Assembly: GCF_900172365.1 (NCBI RefSeq)
Contig: NZ_FWFJ01000005.1
Location: forward strand, 1-64,000
DNA from: Roseovarius gaetbuli
Lineage (GTDB): Bacteria; Pseudomonadota; Alphaproteobacteria; Rhodobacterales; Rhodobacteraceae
Length of the DNA: 64,000 nucleotides
Direction: 5' to 3'
Every line of letters starts with the position of its first letter. Within the stretch, counting starts at the first letter, position 1. The position numbers and the translations under genes were made by a program. The notes beneath the pieces were generated by a model that saw nothing but the letters and a program-made list of their open reading frames with translations, did no database searches and was not told the DNA's origin. This document shows, piece by piece, positions 8,583 through 15,352 of this stretch.

Positions 8583-9698
8583 ATGAAACTCACGAAAACT
8601 CTGCTTGCTACCACGGCTCTCACAGTCGTTGCAGGCACAGCGGTGACTGCACAGGATATGGCCGACAGCATGACGCTTGTATCCTGGGGTGGTGCCTATC
8701 AGGCGAGCCAGAACAAGGCCTATGTCGATCCTTACCTTGCGAACAACGCAGGCGTCAGCGCAACCTGGGACGAGAGCTCGGCCGAGGCCGTTGCCAAGCT
8801 CCGCGCGATGAACGAAGCCGGCAACGTCACCTGGGATCTGGTCGACGTAGTTGCGTCCGACGCCATGCGTCTGTGCGACGAAGGTCTGGCGATGGAGCTT
8901 GACCACGACGAAGATCTGGCCGCCGCGCCCGATGGCACCTCTGCCAGCGACGACTTTGGCGATCTGATCGTCAGCGATTGCTTCGTGCCGCAAATCGTTT
9001 ACTCGACCACATTCGGCTATCGTACCGATCTCGTGCCTGCGGGTGTAGAGCCCCCGACCAGCGTTTGCGACGTGTTCGACCTTGCCAAGTACCCCGGCAA
9101 GCGGTCGCTGCAAAAGCGCCCGATCGACAACATGGAATGGGCTCTGTACTGCGATGGCGTCGCCAAGGAAGACATCTATCCGACCCTTGGTACAGATGCC
9201 GGTGTAGAGAAGGCTCTGGCCAAGCTCGACACCATCAAGGATCAGGTTGTCTGGTGGTCGGCCGGTGCCGAAACGCCCCAGCTTCTGGCCGATGGCGAAG
9301 TGTTCATGGGCTCGACCTACAACGGTCGTCTGTTCTCGGCGATTGCCGAGCAGGGTCAGCCGATTGCCATGATGTGGGATATGCAGTCGTTCGATCTTGA
9401 CGGCTGGATCGTTCCCGCTGGTCTGCCCGCGGACCGTCTGGCGCGCGTGATGGACTTCCTCAAGTTCGCCACCGACACTCAGCGTCTTGCAGATCAGGCC
9501 GCCTATATCTCGTACGGCCCGGCACGCGCGTCTTCGGCGCCGCTGGTTGGCAAGCACGCGGATCTGGGCATCGACATGGCGCCGCATATGCCGACCGATC
9601 CGGCAAACGCGTCGAATGTGCACATCTATGACTACGAATGGTGGGCAGACAACCGTGACGATCTGGATGCAAAATTCCAGGCGTGGCTGGTGCAATAA
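8583..9698 (+). CDS. potD: Periplasmic substrate-binding protein, PotD-like
   Basis: This 371-residue extracellular solute-binding protein (family 1) has an N-terminal signal peptide with cleavage likely after AVTAQ. The mature part opens MTLVSWGGAYQASQNKAY, the usual start of polyamine/spermidine-type binding proteins. It would deliver substrate to the two permeases. The start at 8583 is preferred over an in-frame ATG at 8577 because GGGAG (8571-8575) is correctly spaced only for 8583. It is followed by two hairpins, the second with a T run, which would let the binding protein be made in excess over the permeases. Confidence 0.85.
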   Translation: MKLTKTLLATTALTVVAGTAVTAQDMADSMTLVSWGGAYQASQNKAYVDPYLANNAGVSATWDESSAEAVAKLRAMNEAGNVTWDLVDVVASDAMRLCDEGLAMELDHDEDLAAAPDGTSASDDFGDLIVSDCFVPQIVYSTTFGYRTDLVPAGVEPPTSVCDVFDLAKYPGKRSLQKRPIDNMEWALYCDGVAKEDIYPTLGTDAGVEKALAKLDTIKDQVVWWSAGAETPQLLADGEVFMGSTYNGRLFSAIAEQGQPIAMMWDMQSFDLDGWIVPAGLPADRLARVMDFLKFATDTQRLADQAAYISYGPARASSAPLVGKHADLGIDMAPHMPTDPANASNVHIYDYEWWADNRDDLDAKFQAWLVQ

Positions 9699-9720
9699 GT
9701 CTTGCCAACACAAACAGGAG

Positions 9721-9771
9721 GGGGCCGGATCGGCCCCTTCCACCCCATGCCGGGCAAAAGACCCGGTTTTT
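9721..9771 (+). terminator. Tandem hairpins after the binding-protein gene (attenuating terminator)
   Basis: GGGGCCG (9721-9727) pairs with CGGCCCC (9731-9737). CCGGG (9750-9754) then pairs with CCCGG (9762-9766), followed by TTTTT (9767-9771), a standard intrinsic terminator. Its place between binding protein and permease genes is typical of partial termination that sets transporter stoichiometry. Confidence 0.7.
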
Positions 9772-9799
9772 ATAAACACTACTGTCCGACGGGGATGAC

Positions 9800-11470
9800 A
9801 TGAGCGATACAACCCACACCGGCCCGGTTCTTGCCGCGGATGGCACGCCGCTGAAACGCAGCCTGCGACGCGCCCTTCGAGCGCAGAAATTGCGGGCCCT
9901 GGCGCTTATTGCGCCGCTGCTGCTCTTTGTGCTGCTGACGTTCATCGCGCCCATTGCGGACATGTTGTTTCGCTCGGTCGAAAACCAGATCACCGGAAAA
10001 ACCCTGCCGATGACGGTGGAAGAGCTGCGCGATTGGGATGGCACCGGCACGCCGGACGAGAGGGTTTATCGTGCGCTGTTCTTTGACCTGTTCTTTGCCG
10101 CCGAAGGCAAGGAGCACACCAAGCTTGGGTCGCGTCTGAACTATGAGGAAAGCGGTATCTCCTCGATGTTCCGCACCACCGGCCGTGATGTTGATGACAT
10201 GGGCAAGGTTTACCAGAAAGCCTTCAAGAAACTGAACCCGGCCTTTGACGAGGGCGCATTCTGGTATGAGATGATGTCCGGAGGCCAGGGGGCCGAGGGT
10301 AACACAAAGCTTTTGTCGAACCAGATCGGGCGTCTCGAAATGCTCGAAACCACGACGTTCAAAGGTGAGATCGGCTTTGTTCCCGGCGCCGAGATTTACA
10401 AAATCCTGCCCAACACCACGCGGGCCTATACCGCTTTTGCCGCCTTTACCTTTTTCATGAAGAACGATGTCGTTGCCGAAGAAGACCCGTGGGAGGCCGT
10501 CTATCCGGCGCTTGCGCTTGACCTTGCCGAGCCCGCCACGGTGGCGGCGCTTGCAGATTATCAGGGCCCCGGCGCACAGGAATTGCGCGATGCCGCCGCC
10601 CAGATCGACACCCTTCCTCCGGTTGACATGAAGGCCGCCTTTGCCGAGAGCAACAAGGACTGGCTTCGCACCGAATACTGGCAGGTGATCAAGGCCTATT
10701 CACCGCCCTATACCACCGGCTATTTCCTCAATGCCATTGATATGGAAAAAACGCCGAATGGCATCGCCCTGCGGTCCGAGGACGAGCGGATTTATGGCAT
10801 CCTGTTCAAGCGCACGATGTTCATGTCGATGGTGATCACCTTTAGCTGTATCGCGCTTGGCTATCCGATTGCCTGGATCATGGCGAACCTGCCGGCGCGC
10901 TCGGCCAACCTGTTGATGATCCTTGTTCTGCTGCCATTCTGGACATCGCTTCTGGTGCGAACCAGTGCCTGGAAAATCATGCTGCAACAACAGGGGGTGA
11001 TCAACGATGTGCTGGTCTGGCTTGGGCTTGTGGCCGATGAAAGTCGGCTTGTGATGATCAACAACCAGTTCGGCACGATCGTCGCGATGACGCATATCCT
11101 TTTGCCCTTCATGATCCTGCCGATGTATTCGGTGATGCAGACCATCCCGCAGACCTATCTGCGCGCGGCCAAATCGCTTGGGGCCAATAACTGGACAGCG
11201 TTCTGGCGGGTCTATTTCCCGCAATCTGTGCCGGGCATCGGCGCGGGCAGCATTCTCGTGTTCATCCTCGCGATCGGCTATTACATCACGCCCGAAATCG
11301 TCGGCGGCACCACCGGGACGTTCATTTCGAACCGGATCGCCTATCACATTTCGTCATCGCTCAACTGGGGTCTTGGCGCTGCTTTGGGCTCTATCCTGCT
11401 CGCGGTGGTGATGGTTCTCTACTACGCCTACGACAAGATCGTCGGCATCGACAACGTGAAGCTGGGGTAA
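9800..11470 (+). CDS. potB: ABC transporter permease, PotB-like, with large periplasmic insertion
   Basis: This 556-residue permease is much longer than usual PotB proteins (about 280-320). The first membrane helix is at about 31-57. The conserved six-helix core resumes at about residue 334 and carries the EAA coupling loop (TYLRAAKSLGANNWTAFWRV near 452). Residues 58-333 form a hydrophilic insertion between helices 1 and 2, predicted to lie in the periplasm. It is rich in charged and aromatic residues and lacks a signal or obvious repeat. The insertion may be an extra substrate-capturing or docking domain; I do not recognise it. The gene ends six bases before the second permease. Confidence 0.85.
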   Translation: MSDTTHTGPVLAADGTPLKRSLRRALRAQKLRALALIAPLLLFVLLTFIAPIADMLFRSVENQITGKTLPMTVEELRDWDGTGTPDERVYRALFFDLFFAAEGKEHTKLGSRLNYEESGISSMFRTTGRDVDDMGKVYQKAFKKLNPAFDEGAFWYEMMSGGQGAEGNTKLLSNQIGRLEMLETTTFKGEIGFVPGAEIYKILPNTTRAYTAFAAFTFFMKNDVVAEEDPWEAVYPALALDLAEPATVAALADYQGPGAQELRDAAAQIDTLPPVDMKAAFAESNKDWLRTEYWQVIKAYSPPYTTGYFLNAIDMEKTPNGIALRSEDERIYGILFKRTMFMSMVITFSCIALGYPIAWIMANLPARSANLLMILVLLPFWTSLLVRTSAWKIMLQQQGVINDVLVWLGLVADESRLVMINNQFGTIVAMTHILLPFMILPMYSVMQTIPQTYLRAAKSLGANNWTAFWRVYFPQSVPGIGAGSILVFILAIGYYITPEIVGGTTGTFISNRIAYHISSSLNWGLGAALGSILLAVVMVLYYAYDKIVGIDNVKLG

Positions 11471-11476
11471 AGAAAA

Positions 11477-12667
11477 ATGAGCGGATTCACTCTTACACCG
11501 GTTGAAACGAAACCCCTGTCCTTCACCTTGCCGATGGTCGGCGCGGCGGGGGCCTTTGCGGGGCTGTTTGTCGGTACGGCGCATGGCTCTGGCCTTATGG
11601 GCATCGTGATTGGCGCAATCGCCTTGATGGCGCTTTCCCTGATCGCGCTCAGGGTGCTTGGCCTTGGCATGGAAAAGACCACTCGCATGGGAATGATCGT
11701 CCTCTTTATCGTGGTGGGATGGCTTGTGGCCGGGCTTCCGGGGTTGGTGCTTGGCGCGCTGTCCGGATGGTTCTTTTCCTGGTTCATCTTCTGGATCGGC
11801 GAAGGCCGGTATCGCGCCAACCTTGCGCCCTATCTGACCTCTGGTCAGGTGCTCTGGCATTATACCTTCCGGGTCATCTGCGGCACGATCTTTGTCTTTC
11901 TGATCACACCCATTCTTGTGGTCATGCCGCTTAGCTTCAACGCCCAGGATTTCTTTACCTTCACGCCCGAAATGTTGCGGTTTGATCCCGCCGGTTACAG
12001 CCTCAAGCATTATGAGGATTTCTTCACCTCGACCGGCTGGCAGCAGGCGCTGCGCAATTCGCTGGCCATCGCACCGATGGCGACGGTCCTGTCGGTGGGC
12101 TTTGGCACGCTGGCGGCAATCGGCCTTAGCCAGCCGCATGTGCCGTTCCGCCGCGCCATTATGGCGATCCTGATTTCACCGATGATCGTTCCGCTGATCA
12201 TCTCGGCGGCGGGCATGTACTTTTTCTATAGCCGCGTTGGCCTGCAGGGCACCTATATGGGTGTTGTTCTGGCGCATGCCGCGCTTGGCATTCCCTTCGT
12301 GATCATCACCGTGACCGCGACGCTTGTGGGCTTTGACCGCTCGCTAACACGTGCGGCGGCGAATATGGGCGCTGATCCCCTGACCACCTTCTTCCGGGTA
12401 CAGATGCCTCTGATCCTGCCCGGCGTGATCTCTGGCGGGTTGTTTGCCTTTATCACTTCGTTTGACGAGGTTGTCGTGGTGCTTTTCGTCGGCTCGGCCA
12501 ATCAGCAAACCCTGCCTTGGCGGATGTTCACCGGCCTGCGCGAACAGATCAGCCCGACCATCCTTGCGGTTGCGACCATCCTTGTGGTGATCTCGATCTG
12601 TCTGCTGACCACGCTGGAATACCTGCGCCGCCGCTCCGAGCGTCTGCGCGGGCTTAGCCCGGGCTAA
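11477..12667 (+). CDS. potC: ABC transporter permease, PotC-like, with N-terminal membrane extension
   Basis: This is a 396-residue binding-protein-dependent permease. The PotC core occupies about residues 130-390, with its EAA loop near residue 289 (AAANMGADPLTTFFRV). About 115 residues ahead of the core contain three or four additional hydrophobic segments not found in ordinary PotC. The gene starts six bases after the first permease and is followed by a strong terminator. The two enlarged permeases probably form a matched heterodimer. Confidence 0.85.
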   Translation: MSGFTLTPVETKPLSFTLPMVGAAGAFAGLFVGTAHGSGLMGIVIGAIALMALSLIALRVLGLGMEKTTRMGMIVLFIVVGWLVAGLPGLVLGALSGWFFSWFIFWIGEGRYRANLAPYLTSGQVLWHYTFRVICGTIFVFLITPILVVMPLSFNAQDFFTFTPEMLRFDPAGYSLKHYEDFFTSTGWQQALRNSLAIAPMATVLSVGFGTLAAIGLSQPHVPFRRAIMAILISPMIVPLIISAAGMYFFYSRVGLQGTYMGVVLAHAALGIPFVIITVTATLVGFDRSLTRAAANMGADPLTTFFRVQMPLILPGVISGGLFAFITSFDEVVVVLFVGSANQQTLPWRMFTGLREQISPTILAVATILVVISICLLTTLEYLRRRSERLRGLSPG

Positions 12668-12689
12668 GCGGTCCAACCTGATAGAACAC

Positions 12690-12717
12690 AAAGGGCGCCC
12701 CCAACCGGGCGCCCTTT
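12690..12717. terminator. Intrinsic terminator after the transporter operon
   Basis: AAAGGGCGCCC (12690-12700) pairs with GGGCGCCCTTT (12707-12717) around CCAACC, followed by a T. The A/T flanks make it usable from both strands, which fits the convergent minus-strand operon ending at 12739. Confidence 0.85.
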
Positions 12718-12738
12718 TGCTTTGCCTCACACTGGCAT

Positions 12739-12846
12739 TCAGCGCAGCGCAAAGGCGATCACAGCCAGACACAGGCAGAGATTCACCACCAAGATCACGA
12801 TGCCTACCCGGCGCCGCAGGGTCATCTTTTTGAACGGATTAATCAT
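12739..12846 (-). CDS. 35-residue membrane peptide coupled to the ferric-reductase-like gene
   Basis: A short frame starts at an ATG (12846-12844) that overlaps the stop of the preceding minus-strand gene by eight bases (ATGATTAA). It encodes MINPFKKMTLRRRVG followed by one hydrophobic helix and ends ALR. The basic N-terminus and single helix predict a small inner-membrane protein with its N-terminus in the cytoplasm. The overlap implies translational coupling to the flavoprotein gene. No family is recognised. The bidirectional terminator begins 22 bases downstream. Confidence 0.55.
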   Translation of the reverse strand: MINPFKKMTLRRRVGIVILVVNLCLCLAVIAFALR

Positions 12847-14143
12847 AATCGAACCGCTCCGACAGGATGCGATCAGCGGGCGTGCCCCGCTTGATCAAAT
12901 GGGTTTCTACGATGTCCATCATCACCGTCGGCCCACAGACCACGAACAGCCAGTCCTTGAATTCCTGCGGCGCAAAAACCCGGTCCAGAAGCGCGCCGTC
13001 GATGAAACCCGTCTCGCCCGTCCATCCCTCTGGTGGCTCTGACAGGACATAGGTGACATCCGCCACACCAAGCTCGTCGCGAAAGGCAATCTGGTCGGCT
13101 TTCCTATTGCCATAGACAAGCCTGAGCTTGCGCGGATCACCCGTAAGGCGCATCTGCCTGAGAATACCCAGAAGCGGCGCGAGGCCGACACCGCCGGCAA
13201 TCAACGCGACGCCGGGTTCGGTGCGCCCTTCAATCGCGAGACTTCCATAGGGGCCGTCAAGATAGGCGATCGTGCCCGGCTTTATGTCACCAACCCCGCG
13301 CGTAAAGTCGCCAAGCTCCTTGATCATGAAGGAAACCTCTGGTCCGCCCGACGGCGCCGAGCAGATAGAAAACGGGTGTTCGTTGATCGAGAACGGGCTG
13401 TGCCCGACCGTCAGCCAGACAAATTGCCCGGCCTTGTAGGCAAGCCCCGAATGCGCATCGGGTGCGAGGGTCAGTTCCCACTGCTTGGGCGTCAACCGCG
13501 TCACAGAGGCGACGCGCCATGCCTGCCTGCGACCCTGAAACGGCACGATCAGGTAGACATAGAAAAGTGATCCAACCGCCAGCCCGGTCATCACCAGCCA
13601 GATCCAACTCATCACCGGCAGAGACCCATAGCGGCCCGCATGGGTGGCGTGATGCAACAAAAGCAGTGCGATCAAAACGGCACCGATCCCATGCATCAGC
13701 CGCCACACCTCGTATTTATGGTCAAGCTTGGTGCGCCCGATCGCCAGAAAAACAAGACTTGGAAGAATGAGGAACGCGGCAATGCCACTGGACAGGTCGG
13801 CAATATCAGTGGTGAGCGTAAGCTGGCCGGTCGGGTCCCAGGGTCGTGGCCCCCCGGACGGCGTAGCGCGATACAAGAACGGATGCAGCAGCGCAAAGAT
13901 CAGAGCCGTGCGCGCCATGATCTGATGAAACCGCATGGTCACATCCATCCCGACGCCATGCGAAATCTTCCTGAAACGGCCGGAAAGAACAAACTCTGCG
14001 AGGATCATCGAAAAGGCGAGAATGCCAAGGCCCGAGGCAAGCTCTTGATACACCGGGCGCGACGGCCCGCCGGTCAGAAAAGAGAGCACCAGCGGCAGCG
14101 CGACGACGCCGAGATAAACGAGGATCAAAAAGAGAGGCTTCAT
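12839..14143 (-). CDS. Ferric-reductase-like transmembrane flavoprotein (FAD/NAD-binding)
   Basis: This 434-residue protein has an N-terminal ferric-reductase-type membrane domain (about 1-210, several helices, with paired histidines such as MRFHQIM, ALLHPF, LMHGIG and LLHHATHAG as likely heme ligands). An FAD-binding ferredoxin-reductase-type domain follows (about 215-310, with HPFSICSAP) and then an NAD-binding domain (GGVGLAPLL, VVCGPTVMM). Such proteins pass electrons from NAD(P)H through FAD and heme across the membrane to metal or oxygen. It lies downstream of a TetR gene on the same strand and upstream of the coupled small membrane peptide. The true acceptor is unknown. Confidence 0.8.
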   Translation of the reverse strand: MKPLFLILVYLGVVALPLVLSFLTGGPSRPVYQELASGLGILAFSMILAEFVLSGRFRKISHGVGMDVTMRFHQIMARTALIFALLHPFLYRATPSGGPRPWDPTGQLTLTTDIADLSSGIAAFLILPSLVFLAIGRTKLDHKYEVWRLMHGIGAVLIALLLLHHATHAGRYGSLPVMSWIWLVMTGLAVGSLFYVYLIVPFQGRRQAWRVASVTRLTPKQWELTLAPDAHSGLAYKAGQFVWLTVGHSPFSINEHPFSICSAPSGGPEVSFMIKELGDFTRGVGDIKPGTIAYLDGPYGSLAIEGRTEPGVALIAGGVGLAPLLGILRQMRLTGDPRKLRLVYGNRKADQIAFRDELGVADVTYVLSEPPEGWTGETGFIDGALLDRVFAPQEFKDWLFVVCGPTVMMDIVETHLIKRGTPADRILSERFDYD

Positions 14144-14275
14144 GGGTTTCTTCGGCTCGGTATGCAGGACTTGGCAATCCTACGTCACCGCAGTGCCGCG
14201 CGCCTTGAGCCAGAACAATTCCGCAAGTTGTCCTTGGGCCCCCGGTTTCTGACCGCATGACCCGGCGGCGGGCGC

Positions 14276-14893
14276 TCAGACGCCGTAGCGCGCCATGAAC
14301 ATGTCAACAACGCCAGTGACCACGCGGTCGATATCGCCCTCTTTCGGAGCGTTGCAAAGCCCGCAAAGGCAGCGCACGAAAATATCGCATTTGCAGAGTT
14401 CGCAAAACTGTTCCGCCGCAAGATCCATATCGTCGATCTTGAGCGCGCCGGTTTCCACGTAGTGGCCCATGACCATGCCAAGCCGCTCGCGCAGCAATTC
14501 CGGCCCTGAGGCATAAAACCGTTTGCCAAGCTCGGGAAAGCGGTGGGATTCAGAAACGCTGATCCGGTAAACCTGAATGCCGAAATCCGACAGGAAAAAC
14601 CGCACGACACGATCCGCGATATCGCGCAGGGTGACGGCGCAGGGGGCGTTCAGATCAAATTCGCGCAGCGCCTCTTCGGCCTGGCGGTTGCATTCGATCC
14701 GCGCCACCTCAGAGAACAGCAGGCGTTTGTCCGGGAAATAGCTATAGAGCGTGGCCTTTGACACCTGCGCCTCGCGTGCGATGTCATCAACGCTTGCGCC
14801 CTCGAAACCATCACGCATGAAGACGTGCCGTGCCCCTTCGAGCACTTGATCAAACTTGCGCCCTTTTTTGATTTCTGCGGCCATTGCCGACAT
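14276..14893 (-). CDS. TetR-family regulator with a six-cysteine cluster
   Basis: This 205-residue TetR/AcrR regulator carries its DNA-binding helix-turn-helix in residues about 15-60 (ASVDDIAREAQVSKATLYSYF). The ligand domain resembles the AefR-like C-terminal type. Unusually, six cysteines lie at 164, 167, 169, 175, 177 and 180, in the symmetric spacing CxxCxC-x5-CxCxxC. That arrangement could bind a metal or iron-sulfur cluster or act as a thiol switch. The start at 14893 has GAGGGG just upstream; an internal ATG at 14884 is possible. Likely targets are the three matching inverted repeats at 15194-15267 and the operon it belongs to. Confidence 0.85.
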   Translation of the reverse strand: MSAMAAEIKKGRKFDQVLEGARHVFMRDGFEGASVDDIAREAQVSKATLYSYFPDKRLLFSEVARIECNRQAEEALREFDLNAPCAVTLRDIADRVVRFFLSDFGIQVYRISVSESHRFPELGKRFYASGPELLRERLGMVMGHYVETGALKIDDMDLAAEQFCELCKCDIFVRCLCGLCNAPKEGDIDRVVTGVVDMFMARYGV

Positions 14894-15019
14894 AAAGCCC
14901 CTCCCGGTAAGAGGGCTAGTTTAGTCGCCCTGACGGCTGGATCGCAAGCACATCCGCGCAGAGGCGCGGAAATCACAGGCCACCCTTGCAGGTTCGCGGT
15001 GACCTGTGGTCGCGAGACG

Positions 15020-15178
15020 TCATTTATTAATGCCGCTGTTGCCTTGGGTCACCGGCGCGGGCGCAGGATCGGGATAGGTCAGAACGGGCGTGAGCGTGCT
15101 CATGTCGATGCCAAAGGCCAGAATCGGCGAGGCGGCCAGAGAAAGCGAGAGAGCGATTGCGGTGACGATCTGTTTCAT
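15020..15178 (-). CDS. 52-residue predicted secreted peptide
   Basis: The frame starts at 15178 behind the ribosome site GGAG (seven bases away) and ends with TGA at 15020. The product has a basic start (MKQ), a hydrophobic core (about 4-20) ending in a plausible signal-peptidase site after ILA, and a short proline-rich tail (PDPAPAPV). It is too short to assign to a family. It is the first gene behind the triple inverted-repeat promoter and lies 126 bases ahead of the TetR gene on the same strand, so it may be its main target or the first cistron of the operon. Confidence 0.55.
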   Translation of the reverse strand: MKQIVTAIALSLSLAASPILAFGIDMSTLTPVLTYPDPAPAPVTQGNSGINK

Positions 15179-15193
15179 GTCGTTCTCCAAAAG

Positions 15194-15267
15194 TGAACTG
15201 TTTGGTTCAGAATCATATCTAAACGGTTTAGTTTACTTTTCAAGTAAAAAATAAACTAATCGGTTTA
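15194..15267. promoter_or_regulatory. Three copies of TRAAC-N6-GTTYA, candidate TetR operators
   Basis: TGAAC-TGTTTG-GTTCA is at 15194-15209, TAAAC-GGTTTA-GTTTA at 15220-15235 and TAAAC-TAATCG-GTTTA at 15252-15267. All have the same 5-6-5 inverted-repeat layout, with centres 26 and 32 bases apart. They lie just upstream of the secreted-peptide gene (minus strand) and upstream of mbfA (plus strand). For the minus-strand promoter, TTGAAA (15243-15238) and TATGAT (15217-15212) are possible -35/-10 boxes with a long 20-base spacer, and the middle repeat sits between them. TetR proteins typically bind 15-17 bp palindromes of this kind. Confidence 0.7.
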
Positions 15268-15323
15268 GATTGTGCGCGACACCCGGACGCTTTGCGCTTG
15301 AAGCGGCCAGCGGCTAGAGTACA

Positions 15324-15338
15324 TTAGAACCATTCTAA
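15324..15338. promoter_or_regulatory. Irr-like iron control element upstream of mbfA
   Basis: TTAGAA (15324-15329) and TTCTAA (15333-15338) form a perfect palindrome around CCA. This matches the rhizobial/roseobacter ICE box bound by the heme-sensing iron regulator Irr. It ends 14 bases before the mbfA start. mbfA is a known Irr target in Bradyrhizobium and Agrobacterium, where Irr blocks expression under low iron. Confidence 0.7.
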
Positions 15339-15352
15339 GGTAAGAGGCAGTC

